DNA of 26,716 nt from Collinsella aerofaciens. Lineage in GTDB: Bacteria > Actinomycetota > Coriobacteriia > Coriobacteriales > Coriobacteriaceae. Made by a program: the position numbers and the translations under genes. The notes under the pieces were generated by a model. It worked only from the letters and a program-made list of their open reading frames with translations, had not been told where the DNA came from and did not search any database. The stretch is from positions 1 to 26,716 of the forward strand of contig NZ_JAQLFP010000031.1 of assembly GCF_028207065.1 (NCBI RefSeq), given 5' to 3'. Of the stretch, positions 1 to 8,242 are shown piece after piece; positions within the stretch are counted from its first letter, which is position 1, and every line of letters starts with the position of its first letter.

Positions 1-43
1 AACCTGACCCCATCGCACCAAGTTGGTGCAAAGGGGTCAGGTT
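1..43. repeat. Nested inverted repeat (hairpin)
   Basis: Outer arms AACCTGACCCC (1-11) and GGGGTCAGGTT (33-43) are perfectly complementary, and inner arms GCACCAA (15-21) and TTGGTGC (23-29) form a second stem with a one-base loop. No T-tract follows, so it is not a normal terminator for either strand. Hairpins with this AACCTGACCCC arm are, from memory, common dispersed elements near REP-associated (Y1) transposases; that assignment is inference. It may begin before the window. Confidence 0.6.
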
Positions 44-84
44 ACTTTGCACCAATCGTTGTTTGATGAAGGGCGGATTCTCGT

Positions 85-1152
85 ATGGCGCTTCCTATGG
101 TTTACGGCGGTCCCGGCCGGTATGTTCAGGGGCCGGGCGAACTTTCGCGTCAGGGCAGGTATTTGTCATGGTTGGGCTGCGCTGCCTATGTCTTGTTTGA
201 CCAGGGCGCCGAGGATCGGCTGTGCAGGCAGATCGTCGATGGATTTCTGGATGAAGATCTAAGCGAGCCGTTCTTTAAGATTTACAACGGTCCGTGTACG
301 GAAGATGCCGTTGTCGAAATGGCCAAGGAAGCCCAGGCCGAGTATTGCGACATGGTGGTGGGCATTGGCGGCGGCAAGATGCTCGATATCGCAAAGGCCG
401 TTGCGTTTTATGCTGAGCTGCCGTTGTGCGTATGCCCCACGGCGACTTCGATGGACGGTCCGTGCAGTGCGATTTCGGTGCTGTATCACGAGGATGGGTC
501 GTTCGACCGCTACCTGATGCTCGAGAAGAATCCAGATCTGGTCGTGGTCGATACCAACGTGGTCGCGGCGGCCCCACTGCGTATGACGGTCGCTGGCATG
601 GGCGATGCGCTGGCAACGTACTTCGAGGCGCGTTCGTGCGCCGCGGCGCACGGCGCCAACGAGCACGGTGGCACGCCGGGGCACTTGGCCCTGGTTGCGG
701 CTCGTGCCTGCTATGACACACTCATGGAGTGCGGCGTCGCTGCCAAGCGCGATCTCAAAAAGGGCCGTATATCGCCGGCGGTTGAGCGCCTGATCGAGTG
801 CAATATTCTGCTCTCGGGTGTTGGCTTTGAGAGCGGTGGCCTAGCGCTTGCCCATGCCATCGCCAACGGCCTGACGATTCTGCCCGAGTGCAAGGCCATG
901 CATGGTGAGGCCGTGGCATTTGGCCTGGTGGTGCAGCTGCGCCTGGAGCGTGCGCCCGAGCTTGATCAGGTGCTCGAGTTTTGCCGGCGCGTCGGTCTGC
1001 CGACGACGCTCGAGGAGCTGGGCCTTGGCGAGATTTCCGATGCCGATCTGCTGAGCGTTGCGGACGCAACTTTTAAGAACGAGCGTAACATGGCCAACGA
1101 GCAGGCCAAGGTGACCAAACAAAAGCTCGTGCAGCTCATGCGCGAGGCATAG
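85..1152 (+). CDS. gldA: Glycerol dehydrogenase (iron-containing alcohol dehydrogenase family)
   Basis: 355 residues, close to the 360-370 usual for GldA. It should oxidise glycerol to dihydroxyacetone with NAD+ in the cytoplasm. The NAD-binding motif GIGGGKMLDIAK lies at 93-104, the substrate segment PTATSMDGPCSA at 118-129, and the metal ligands of the family are visible as D174 (in GMGDA), H257 (in LAHAIANG) and H273 (in MHGEAVAFG). The ATG at 85 is preceded by GAAGGGCGG about ten bases upstream; a longer reading frame in another phase upstream has no family similarity. It stands alone, 151 bases before the next gene on the same strand. The neighbouring genes give no pathway context, so a related polyol substrate is possible. 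Confidence 0.85.
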   Translation: MALPMVYGGPGRYVQGPGELSRQGRYLSWLGCAAYVLFDQGAEDRLCRQIVDGFLDEDLSEPFFKIYNGPCTEDAVVEMAKEAQAEYCDMVVGIGGGKMLDIAKAVAFYAELPLCVCPTATSMDGPCSAISVLYHEDGSFDRYLMLEKNPDLVVVDTNVVAAAPLRMTVAGMGDALATYFEARSCAAAHGANEHGGTPGHLALVAARACYDTLMECGVAAKRDLKKGRISPAVERLIECNILLSGVGFESGGLALAHAIANGLTILPECKAMHGEAVAFGLVVQLRLERAPELDQVLEFCRRVGLPTTLEELGLGEISDADLLSVADATFKNERNMANEQAKVTKQKLVQLMREA

Positions 1153-1303
1153 TTTGGCGCTTGATTGGCCTTGTGCAATCGAGGCGGCGATAGGCCATGG
1201 GCTATTTGCCGCAAAGATGCTCCGCGTGTAATTTGCCCGAGGCGTGGGCCGATAGCGTATCATTATCTCTTGCTTGTTTGCACTGCTCAGGGAGGGGCCG
1301 CGC

Positions 1304-2557
1304 ATGGCGCAGGAACACGATCTGTTTGATGACATTATCGAGATCAGCAAGGGTTTCGACTTTCTTAAAAACCCGCTTGGCGGTGTGACCGATGCGCTCG
1401 ATCCGTCGGCGCCGCAGTGGAATCCTGCTGACTACAAGGAGCGTCCGCGCGGCAACACCATTCCGTGCTTGACCTGCAAAAACGAAAAGAGTGGCTGCAC
1501 CGCGTGCATGGACGTGTGCCCGGTCAACGCCATCGAGGTCGAGGAAGATGCCATCGAGATCCTCGATTCCTGTCGCAAGTGTGGCCTGTGCGCCGCTGCC
1601 TGTCCGACTGAGGCGATCATCTCGCCGCGCCTGGCGCCCAAAAACCTGTATGACGACATTGTCTCGGCAGCTACGAGCCACGAGACCGCCTACGTTACCT
1701 GCACGCGTGCCCTTAAGCGCATGCCGCGCGAGAACGAGGTCGTCGTAGCCTGCGTGGGCGATATTACAGCCGAGACCTGGTTCTCGGTACTGGCCGACTA
1801 TCCCAACGTGAGTGTGTATCTGCCGCTGGGCGTGTGCGATAAATGCCGCAACACCGGTGGCGAGGACATGCTGGGCGAGGCGATTGCGAAGGCCGAGGAA
1901 TGGGCTGGTACGGGTATGGGCCTGGAGGTCGACCCCAAGAGCCTCAAATGCCATAAGCGCCGCGAGTACGAGCGCAAGGAATACATGGAAAAGATCGCCC
2001 GTACCACGGGCCTTACCGTGACAAAGCTCAACCCGGCGACGGCGGCACTGGCTTCGGTGACGCAGAAGCTCAAAGCCCATCGCCATCAGATTACCCAGCT
2101 GGAGCGCACACTCAACACCATGTGCGGTACCACGACGACCAAGCGTCGCCGCTCGCTCACCCATGGGCGCCAGCTGGTACTCTCGACGCTGCAAAACCAC
2201 CCCGAGCTTGCCCAGAACATGCAGGTGAGCACGCCGGAGTGCGATTTTGACAAGTGCACGTCGTGCGGCGAGTGCGTCAATGTATGCCCCACGTTCGCCT
2301 GCGATTTGGTGGGAAGCGGCCGCTTTGCGTTGGAGTCCACGTATTGTTTGGGTTGCGGAGCCTGCGTCAAGGTTTGTCCCGAACATGCGCTCAAGCTGGT
2401 CGAACACGATGCGTCCAACTTGGTTGTCGTCGACCCCGAAGCCGAGGAAAAGGCCGCCCAGAAGGCGAAGGCTCACGAAGAAGCTGAGAAGGTCAAGGCC
2501 GAGGCAAAGGAAAAGCTCAACAAGGTGCTCGACCAGGTGGAAAAGCTCGCAGACTAG
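1304..2557 (+). CDS. 4Fe-4S ferredoxin-domain protein with four cluster motifs
   Basis: 417 residues. Two ferredoxin pairs are seen: near the N terminus CLTC...GCTACMDVCP (about 55-74) and CRKCGLCAAACP (about 91-102), near the C terminus CTSCGECVNVCP (about 322-333) and CLGCGACVKVCP (about 351-362), each with the spacing for a 4Fe-4S cluster. The middle (about 120-300) has extra cysteines (CTR, CVGD, GVCDKCRN) but no domain I can name. The last 40 residues are a Lys/Glu/Ala-rich probable coiled coil. No signal peptide or membrane segment, so it is probably a soluble electron carrier or a subunit of an anaerobic redox complex. The ATG at 1304 is chosen over an in-frame TTG at 1274 because GGAGGGG sits at 1291-1297, six bases before it. 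The exact redox partner cannot be told from the window. Confidence 0.8.
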   Translation: MAQEHDLFDDIIEISKGFDFLKNPLGGVTDALDPSAPQWNPADYKERPRGNTIPCLTCKNEKSGCTACMDVCPVNAIEVEEDAIEILDSCRKCGLCAAACPTEAIISPRLAPKNLYDDIVSAATSHETAYVTCTRALKRMPRENEVVVACVGDITAETWFSVLADYPNVSVYLPLGVCDKCRNTGGEDMLGEAIAKAEEWAGTGMGLEVDPKSLKCHKRREYERKEYMEKIARTTGLTVTKLNPATAALASVTQKLKAHRHQITQLERTLNTMCGTTTTKRRRSLTHGRQLVLSTLQNHPELAQNMQVSTPECDFDKCTSCGECVNVCPTFACDLVGSGRFALESTYCLGCGACVKVCPEHALKLVEHDASNLVVVDPEAEEKAAQKAKAHEEAEKVKAEAKEKLNKVLDQVEKLAD

Positions 2558-2584
2558 TCGGCGACCCCAATCTCTGCTTCATTT

Positions 2585-2634
2585 GCGCCGCCGTGGCGCC
2601 CGGGTTCGCCTGGATGCTGCGGCGGCGCTATACT
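2585..2634 (+). promoter_or_regulatory. Hairpin and -10 box ahead of ychF
   Basis: Arms GCGCCGCC (2585-2592) and GGCGGCGC (2621-2628) can pair; directly after them lies TATACT (2629-2634), a good -10 hexamer, 37 bases before the ychF start. There is no convincing -35 hexamer 16-18 bases upstream. The hairpin could also end the preceding transcript, but no T-run follows. Weak prediction. Confidence 0.35.
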
Positions 2635-2671
2635 TATGCAGTTTGAAGTACCTGTATCAAAAGGAGCTGTC

Positions 2672-3748
2672 GTGTCCCTTTCCATCGGTATCGTGGGCCT
2701 GCCCAACGTGGGCAAGTCGACGCTGTTCACCGCGCTTACCAAAAAGACCGGCCTTGCCGCCAACTACCCGTTTGCCACGATCGACCCCAACGTGGGTATC
2801 GTCGATGTGCCCGATAGCCGCCTGCAAAAGCTCGCCGACATCGTCAACCCGGGTCGCATTGTGCCGGCTACGGTCGAGTTCGTCGACATCGCAGGTCTGG
2901 TGAAGGGCGCTAACGAGGGCGAGGGTCTGGGCAACCAGTTCTTGGCAAACATCCGCGAGACCGACGCCATCTGCGAGGTCGTGCGCTACTTTAAGGACCC
3001 CAACGTCATGCGTGAGGTGGGCCGCACCGGCGAGTTCGTCGATCCCGCTGGCGATGCCGACACCATCATGACCGAGCTCATCCTGGCCGACATGGGCACG
3101 CTCGAGAAGCAGCTGCCCAAGCTCGAGAAGGAGGCCAAGCGCGACAAGGAGCTCATGCCCAAGTTTGAGGTCGCCAAGCGTCTGCTTGCCTGGCTCAACG
3201 AGGGCAAGCGCGCCGCGTCCATGGAGATGACCGATGAGGAGCGCGCCGCCGCCAAGGGCCTGTTCCTGCTCACCATGAAGCCCATCCTGTATGTGGCCAA
3301 CGTGGACGAGGATATGCTTAACGACGATCTGGCGCCCATCGATGGCGTCAAGCCGCTGCCGATTTGCGCCAAGATCGAGGCCGAGCTTTCCGAGCTCGAT
3401 CCCGAGGATGCGGCCGACTACCTGGAGAGCTTAGGCCTGGAACAGCCCGGTCTGGACGTGCTCGCGCAGGCCGCTTACAAGCTGCTCGGCCTGCAGTCGT
3501 TCTTTACGGCCGGCGAGATGGAGGTCAAGGCTTGGACGGTACGTCAGGGTGCGACCGCCCCGCAGGCTGCCGGTGTCATCCACACCGACTTTGAGCGCGG
3601 CTTTATTAAGGCCGAGGTCATTGGCTATGACGACTACATCGAGCTCGGCGGCGAGCAGGGCGCCAAGGCCGCCGGCAAGCTGCGTATTGAGGGCAAGGAC
3701 TATGTCATGGCCGATGGCGACGTCGTGCACTTCCGCTTTAACGTGTAA
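2672..3748 (+). CDS. ychF: Redox-regulated ATPase YchF (OLA1/Obg-related)
   Basis: 358 residues, typical YchF length. The protein starts [16 protein letters not shown], with the G1/P-loop at about 9-16, then the G3 segment [10 protein letters not shown], and NVDE in place of NKxD, the change that gives YchF its preference for ATP over GTP. The C-terminal TGS domain ends in the characteristic [19 protein letters not shown]...[11 protein letters not shown]. YchF binds ribosomes and is linked to stress responses. The start is taken as GTG at 2672 because AAGGAG (2661-2666) lies five bases upstream; an in-frame ATG at 2636 would overlap the predicted promoter. It is followed by a small membrane-protein gene after 11 bases, probably the same transcript. 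Confidence 0.95.
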   Translation: MSLSIGIVGLPNVGKSTLFTALTKKTGLAANYPFATIDPNVGIVDVPDSRLQKLADIVNPGRIVPATVEFVDIAGLVKGANEGEGLGNQFLANIRETDAICEVVRYFKDPNVMREVGRTGEFVDPAGDADTIMTELILADMGTLEKQLPKLEKEAKRDKELMPKFEVAKRLLAWLNEGKRAASMEMTDEERAAAKGLFLLTMKPILYVANVDEDMLNDDLAPIDGVKPLPICAKIEAELSELDPEDAADYLESLGLEQPGLDVLAQAAYKLLGLQSFFTAGEMEVKAWTVRQGATAPQAAGVIHTDFERGFIKAEVIGYDDYIELGGEQGAKAAGKLRIEGKDYVMADGDVVHFRFNV

Positions 3749-3759
3749 GGACGACGCAC

Positions 3760-4143
3760 ATGTTTAAATATGGCAAAAAAGCCGGCTACATGGGTATTGC
3801 GCTGCTCGTGCTTGCGGTGATTCCACTGGTGGTCGCAGCGTGTGTTATCCCCAACATCGGTCCCGAGGTGGCAACAAAGTTTAATGCCGCCGGCGAGGCG
3901 ACGCGCTGGGGCAAGAGCTACGAGTTGCTGGCACTGCCGGTGCTCAACCTGCTGCTGAGCGTGGCGACGTACTTTACGGCAGGACGCCAGGCTAAAAACA
4001 ATGATGACTCCGCCGCCATGGCGCGTATCGTGTGCGAACGCTACCTGCGCAACGGTTGCATCACGGGTGTGTTCCTCAACGTGGTTAACGTTTACTTTAT
4101 GTACTCGGCTATTACCGGAACGGGCTTTGGCTTTGGTTTCTAA
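3760..4143 (+). CDS. Small membrane protein, DUF1648-like
   Basis: 127 residues with three hydrophobic stretches (about 11-31, 51-71 and 93-117). The segment IPNIGPEVATKFNAAGEATRWGKS matches the pattern of the DUF1648 domain (the P..A..F...G....W/SK motif found at the N terminus of SdpI-type immunity proteins). A full SdpI has more membrane segments, so this is a single-domain member. It follows ychF after 11 bases with AAGGACGA as ribosome site, so it is probably cotranscribed. Function unknown; the SdpI link is family-level only. Confidence 0.65.
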   Translation: MFKYGKKAGYMGIALLVLAVIPLVVAACVIPNIGPEVATKFNAAGEATRWGKSYELLALPVLNLLLSVATYFTAGRQAKNNDDSAAMARIVCERYLRNGCITGVFLNVVNVYFMYSAITGTGFGFGF

Positions 4144-4152
4144 CTTGTTCTT

Positions 4153-4542
4153 CTAGGCAACGAGCCTGCACGCATATTCAATGGCTGCTGCGAGGCCGCC
4201 GCTCGATCGTGGTTTAAAGACCATGTCGGCGGCGGCCTCGTTTTCGTATCCGGCGCCGCGAAGGGTGAGCGCGGTACCGGCTTCCAGGAGAAGGGGCAGA
4301 CTGCGTTGGCTGGTTGCGATTACGGCAGCCTGATTGAGCGAGCAGCTGTGCGCTTGGCATTGGATGGCAAGTTCGCCTTGCGCCGGGCAAGGGACCAGAA
4401 CGGCGGCGACGCGACTTGATAGCAATGCAAATGCTGTGCGCTCATCGGGCGAAAGACATTCTGCTTCAACGACGACGAGCTTGGGCGGTGCGCTGTTTGT
4501 GCGAAGCGTGGCTCGGTACGTGCGGACCGAAGAACCCGACAT
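4153..4542 (-). CDS. Hypothetical protein, divergent from an XRE regulator
   Basis: 129 residues, no signal peptide, no clear membrane segment, moderately rich in Ala, Ser and Leu (segments LVVVEAECLSPDERTAF and AAIEYACRLVA). I do not recognise the family. The ATG at 4542 is chosen because CAGGAG lies six bases upstream on the minus strand; a TTG at 4566 would place the start inside the shared operator. It converges on the DUF1648-like gene with only nine bases between them. The perfect palindrome at 4566-4589 lies just upstream, so the XRE protein encoded on the other side probably controls this gene. Confidence 0.6.
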   Translation of the reverse strand: MSGSSVRTYRATLRTNSAPPKLVVVEAECLSPDERTAFALLSSRVAAVLVPCPAQGELAIQCQAHSCSLNQAAVIATSQRSLPLLLEAGTALTLRGAGYENEAAADMVFKPRSSGGLAAAIEYACRLVA

Positions 4543-4565
4543 AGAAAACTCCTGTGTATTCGGCA

Positions 4566-4589
4566 AAACGTAAACTATAGTTTACGTTT
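4566..4589. promoter_or_regulatory. Perfect 24-bp palindrome, operator between divergent genes
   Basis: Arms AAACGTAAACTA and TAGTTTACGTTT are exact inverse complements with no spacer. The centre contains TATAGT on both strands (4576-4581 forward, 4574-4579 reverse), so each strand has a -10-like hexamer inside the palindrome. It lies between the minus-strand gene starting at 4542 and the XRE gene starting at 4619. The symmetry suits a dimeric helix-turn-helix regulator that blocks both promoters. No good -35 hexamer is seen on either side. Confidence 0.7.
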
Positions 4590-4618
4590 ATGTTCGGCTC
4601 CATTTCAAACTCGTCTGC

Positions 4619-4837
4619 ATGGACGAACGTGCTAAACAGATTCTTGGCAGGCGGGTCGAAGAGACACGCAGGGACCTTGGTATCTCCAAGGTTGATTTTT
4701 GTGTGGCGACAGGAATCAGCCGACCCTACCTCGACCGAATCGAAGATGGGACGGCAAATTTCACGCTCAAGGTTCTATTTAAGATCGCACCCGCACTCGG
4801 CATGACGGTGTCAGAGCTTCTCGAGGGCATCGAATAG
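4619..4837 (+). CDS. XRE-family helix-turn-helix regulator
   Basis: 72 residues, essentially one HTH_3 (Cro/C1) domain: RRVEETRRDLGISKVDFCVATGISRPYLDRIEDG covers helices 1-4 (about 11-45), followed by LKVLFKIAPALGMTVSELLEG. No effector or protease domain is attached. There is no recognisable ribosome site before the ATG at 4619, so translation may be weak or start from a short leader. Its likely target is the 24-bp palindrome 30 bases upstream, giving autoregulation and control of the divergent unknown gene. Pairs of this type can be toxin-antitoxin or phage-derived, but nothing here proves that. Confidence 0.8.
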   Translation: MDERAKQILGRRVEETRRDLGISKVDFCVATGISRPYLDRIEDGTANFTLKVLFKIAPALGMTVSELLEGIE

Positions 4838-5158
4838 GGCGTTCCCCCGCTGTATTTGACGCTCTTTGGGCGGGTCCCCCTGGTTGCGATGTGCAAAATC
4901 GCGAGTATTCAGCACCAGTTCGGCCGTAGATGGTAGCTCGAGCGGCTGGCTTTGCCTTTTTGACAGTAGATAATCCACACTCTAAATAAAAATGAGGAAT
5001 AAATATTTACTAGACGGACCCTTCGTCCTAAAAGTTCGTCTAATAATCGGCCGATTCTATGCCTCCGGAGGAGAAATTGCAGAATACTCCGATTTTTGCA
5101 CGGCCCGAGGGGGACCACCTGTCGTTTAAGGCTGCGATAAGTGGAGCTGCCTTAGGGA
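4838..5158. other. Intergenic, AT-richer stretch with one imperfect hairpin
   Basis: No gene is supported. An AT-rich patch at about 4975-5010 is followed by an imperfect inverted repeat, TAGACGGAC (5011-5019) against GTTCGTCTA (5034-5042), eight of nine pairs, which also encloses a smaller GGAC/GTCC stem. No T-run follows on either strand. It lies between the XRE gene and the 3' end of the asparaginase gene, which converge. Confidence 0.4.
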
Positions 5159-6172
5159 TTACGCCATCGGGATGCGGTCGTGGTTGACTTGGCTGTAGAA
5201 CAGGCGCTGAATCTCGGCCGCATCACGTGACTGGCCGAGTGCCCACATGGTTTTGGCCACGAGCGTCTCGGTGGTCATGTCGTCGCCGCGCAAAATGCCC
5301 GGATGATCGGCGTAGGCACGGCCGACCTCATAAACACCCAGGTCAAGGCCCTCTTCGGGGACCTGCGTGGTCATAACGACAGTGCGACCCGAATCGACCC
5401 AGCGGAAAATTGCCTCTTGGAACGACTCGCCCGACTCACCAAACTCGGGGATACCGCCAATGCCAAAGGTCTCCAGAATCACAGCGTCGTAGCTATCGGC
5501 AAGAGCGTCCAGGATACCCGGGTTCACGCCGGGTGTCAGCTTAAGGACAAATACGCGCGGGTCGATGCTGTCGTAGAAACGAACCGGGTTCTCGTCCTGG
5601 TGAGTGCCGTGGAGTCCGTTGCGAACGATGCGGTCGTTGCGGATATAGGCAATGGGCGGATAGTTGACGCTAATGAACGCGTTAAAGCTCATGGTGCGCT
5701 GCTTGCGGGCGCGCGTGCCGGCAATGGCTACGCCGCCAAAGACAATCGAGACGTCGTGCGAATGCTCGTCGAGCGCATAGAGCAGGCTCTGGTACAGGTT
5801 GAGCTTGGCGTCGGTAAAGGGATTGCCCATGGGCTTTTGCGAGCCGGTGAGTACGATGGGCTTGGGGCTGTCCTGAATCAGATAGGAAAGCGCCGCCGCG
5901 GTGTAGCTCATGGTGTCGGTGCCGTGCAGAATCACGAAGCCGTCGTGGTCGGCATAACCCTCGACGATGACGTCGCGGATACGCATCCAGTCGCTCGGAC
6001 GCATATTGGTGCTGTCGATGTTCATGGGCTGCACGACGTCGAGCTCGCAGAGGCCCGAGATCTCGGGGACGCTCTGGGCGAGCTCCTCACCGGTCAGGGC
6101 GGGGGAGAGGCCGTTGCCGTCCTCGGTCGATGCGATGGTGCCGCCCGTGGCGATGAGAAGGATGCGCTTCAT
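5159..6172 (-). CDS. ansA: Type I (cytoplasmic) L-asparaginase
   Basis: 337 residues, the usual length of AnsA. It hydrolyses L-asparagine to aspartate and ammonia. Both catalytic threonine motifs are present: LLIATGGTIAS (T12) and LHGTDTMSYTAAAL (H83-M88, with T85-D86), together with DSTN (S54) and the lysine of FTDAKLN (K123). There is no signal peptide, which points to the cytoplasmic form. The ATG at 6172 is chosen because MKRILLIATGG is the normal N terminus and AGGAA lies about eight bases before it; the frame is open further upstream but without family similarity. It is divergent from guaA across 266 bases. Confidence 0.93.
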   Translation of the reverse strand: MKRILLIATGGTIASTEDGNGLSPALTGEELAQSVPEISGLCELDVVQPMNIDSTNMRPSDWMRIRDVIVEGYADHDGFVILHGTDTMSYTAAALSYLIQDSPKPIVLTGSQKPMGNPFTDAKLNLYQSLLYALDEHSHDVSIVFGGVAIAGTRARKQRTMSFNAFISVNYPPIAYIRNDRIVRNGLHGTHQDENPVRFYDSIDPRVFVLKLTPGVNPGILDALADSYDAVILETFGIGGIPEFGESGESFQEAIFRWVDSGRTVVMTTQVPEEGLDLGVYEVGRAYADHPGILRGDDMTTETLVAKTMWALGQSRDAAEIQRLFYSQVNHDRIPMA

Positions 6173-6438
6173 GCTGGTATTCCTATCGTATTTGCCGCCG
6201 CAGAGGCGGAGTCGTTCGGCAGTATTGTGGCACAGGGCGTCCAATGTTCAAACGTATTACATCATCTGTAACGTTTGGTAACACTTCAATTGCCGTCAAA
6301 TAGGCCCCGGTCGTGCGTTTGCCGTGCGCTGATGGCTGCGAGGGACGAGAAACCCCATATAACGTGTACACTATGTAAGCTGTTTTCGTTTATTCGCGCG
6401 GGTGGGCACAGGCTCCCCGCCAACAAGAGGGGGAAACC

Positions 6439-8037
6439 ATGGATCAAAAGGCTTCCGCAAAGGTCCTCGTACTCGACTTTGGTGCGCAGTACGGTCAGCT
6501 CATTGCCCGTCGCGTCCGCGACCTCAACGTGTATTCCGAGATCGTTCCCTGCGACATCTCGGCCGATGAGATTCGCGAAATGAACGCCTCTGCGCTCATC
6601 CTCTCTGGCGGCCCGGCTTCTGTGTATGCCGAGGACGCTCCGTCCATCGATCCCGCCATCTTTGACCTGGGCCTTCCCGTTCTGGGCTTTTGCTACGGCC
6701 ATCAGATCACGGCCGTGACGCTCGGCGGCAAGGTCGGTCACTCCGAGGTGGGCGAATACGGCCGCGCCACCATCACGCGTACGGCCGGCGCCAAGCTCTT
6801 TAACTCCACGCCTATGGAGCAGACCGTGTGGATGAGCCACCGCGACGCCGTGTCCGAGGTACCCGAGGGCTTTACCGTTACCGCCAGCACCGACGTGTGC
6901 CCGGTTGCCGCCATGGAGTGCGTCGAGCGCAAGATCTTCACCACGCAGTTCCACCCCGAGGTCAAGCACTCCGAGTACGGTCAGCAGCTGCTGAGCAACT
7001 TTCTGTTTGAGATCTGCGGCCTGGAGCCCAACTGGAGCATGGATAACCTGGTCGAGACCATGACAGCCGAGTTCCGCGAGAAGGTCGGCGACGACCGCGT
7101 GATTCTGGCCCTGTCCGGCGGCGTCGACTCCTCCGTCGTGGCTGCGCTGGGCGCTCGCGCCGTGGGCAAGCAGATGACCTGCGTGTTCATCAACCACGGC
7201 CTGCTGCGCAAGGGCGAGCCCGAGCAGGTGGAGGAGGTCTTCACCAAGCAGTTTGACGTCGACTTTATCCACGTCCACGCCGAGGACCGTTATGCCGAGC
7301 TTCTGGCCGGCGTGACCGAGCCCGAGGAGAAGCGCCGCATCATCGGTACGCAGTTCTGGAAAGAGTTCTTCGCCGTGGCGCAGCAGCTCGAGACCGATGG
7401 CAAGCCGGTCAAGTACTTGGCTCAGGGCACCATCTACCCCGACATCATTGAGTCCGGCGCTCGCAAGACGGGCGGCAAGACGGCTACCATCAAGAGCCAC
7501 CACAACCTGATCCCGTTCCCCGAGGGCGTGCACTTCGACCTCATTGAGCCGCTTGATCACTTCTTTAAGGACGAGGTCCGCGCGCTTGGTCTGGCACTGG
7601 GCCTGCCGGGTCGCATCGTGTTCCGCCAGCCTTTCCCGGGCCCGGGTCTGGCCATCCGCATCATCGGTGCGGTCGACAAGGAGAAGCTCGAGATCCTCAA
7701 GAACGCCGACGCTATCGTGCGCGAGGAGCTCGATGTCTACAACCAGCGTCTGTTTGAGCAGACCGGCGAGCGCAACTCCGAGCACAGCTGCTGGCAGTAT
7801 TTCGCGGTCCTGCCCGACATTAAGTCCGTTGGCGTTATGGGCGACGAGCGCACCTATCAGCGCCCGATCATCCTGCGCGCCGTCGAGTCCAGCGATGCCA
7901 TGACCGCCGACTGGGCCAAGCTGCCCTACGACGTGCTGGCCCGCATTTCCGGCCGCATCGTTGCCGAGGTCCCCGGCGCCAACCGTGTGTGCTACGACAT
8001 CACGTCCAAACCGCCCGCGACGATTGAGTGGGAGTAG
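6439..8037 (+). CDS. guaA: GMP synthase (glutamine-hydrolysing)
   Basis: 532 residues. GuaA converts XMP to GMP with glutamine and ATP. The class I amidotransferase domain has the nucleophile C85 in GFCYGHQ and the His/Glu pair in QFHPEV (H172, E174); the ATP pyrophosphatase domain has the P-loop SGGVDSS (226-232); the C-terminal dimerisation domain ends in the standard tail KPPATIEWE. The start has a strong ribosome site, GAGGGGG, six bases upstream. The 3' end (8008-8037) is the reference sequence for the degenerate tail copies found further right, so it is probably the integration site of the accessory DNA. Confidence 0.98.
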   Translation: MDQKASAKVLVLDFGAQYGQLIARRVRDLNVYSEIVPCDISADEIREMNASALILSGGPASVYAEDAPSIDPAIFDLGLPVLGFCYGHQITAVTLGGKVGHSEVGEYGRATITRTAGAKLFNSTPMEQTVWMSHRDAVSEVPEGFTVTASTDVCPVAAMECVERKIFTTQFHPEVKHSEYGQQLLSNFLFEICGLEPNWSMDNLVETMTAEFREKVGDDRVILALSGGVDSSVVAALGARAVGKQMTCVFINHGLLRKGEPEQVEEVFTKQFDVDFIHVHAEDRYAELLAGVTEPEEKRRIIGTQFWKEFFAVAQQLETDGKPVKYLAQGTIYPDIIESGARKTGGKTATIKSHHNLIPFPEGVHFDLIEPLDHFFKDEVRALGLALGLPGRIVFRQPFPGPGLAIRIIGAVDKEKLEILKNADAIVREELDVYNQRLFEQTGERNSEHSCWQYFAVLPDIKSVGVMGDERTYQRPIILRAVESSDAMTADWAKLPYDVLARISGRIVAEVPGANRVCYDITSKPPATIEWE

Positions 8038-8107
8038 GCTGGCAGGGTTCTGACCTGCACTTTTGAGTGCTGCACTGTGCCGCTGAGTTTCGTTTCGTAC
8101 GAGAGTC

Positions 8108-8149
8108 ATGACAAAGCCACCAGCGACGGAGATGAGTAAAAGCGATTAA
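8108..8149 (+). other. Degenerate copy of the guaA 3' tail
   Basis: Seventy bases after the guaA stop, an in-frame 13-codon stretch starts MTKPPATEM and ends in TAA. TKPPAT-E matches the guaA tail SKPPATIE codon by codon but with different third positions, as expected for a tail brought in from another strain. Its core CAAAGCCACCAGCGA (8112-8126) is identical to 18658-18672. I read it as a leftover attachment-site copy, not as a gene. Confidence 0.45.
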
Positions 8150-8190
8150 AGAGCCTCCGTTCCCTGCGTTGGGACGGAGGCTCTTTCTTT
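8148..8190. terminator. Rho-independent terminator, probably bidirectional
   Basis: Stem AAAGAGCCTCCGT (8148-8160) pairs perfectly with ACGGAGGCTCTTT (8174-8186), with a further CCC/GGG pairing in the loop, and TTTCTTT follows on the plus strand. It sits between guaA and the convergent ABC-F gene, so it can end transcripts from both sides. Confidence 0.85.
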
Positions 8191-8242
8191 GCCGTTTTAC
8201 TCCCTTGTCTCCGTTCGGGGATTATTTCCTGCTCATTTAGGG

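Noticed and set aside
1202..2476. A 424-codon open frame antisense to the ferredoxin-like gene
   Set aside because: No ribosome site or motif; a shadow of the real gene with its Cys motifs.
4909..5118. A 69-codon minus-strand frame in the gap before ansA
   Set aside because: GTG start without ribosome site, Arg/Leu-rich composition, no family resemblance.
5303..6271. A 322-codon open frame antisense to ansA
   Set aside because: The opposite strand has all asparaginase motifs; this frame has low-complexity composition only.
6356..6438. Purine-riboswitch-like TATAAC upstream of guaA
   Set aside because: The three-way-junction core bases and matching stems that should follow are absent.
6286..8109. 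A 607-codon open frame antisense to guaA
   Set aside because: It mirrors guaA codon structure in high-GC DNA, has no family motif and covers the terminator side; guaA is certain.
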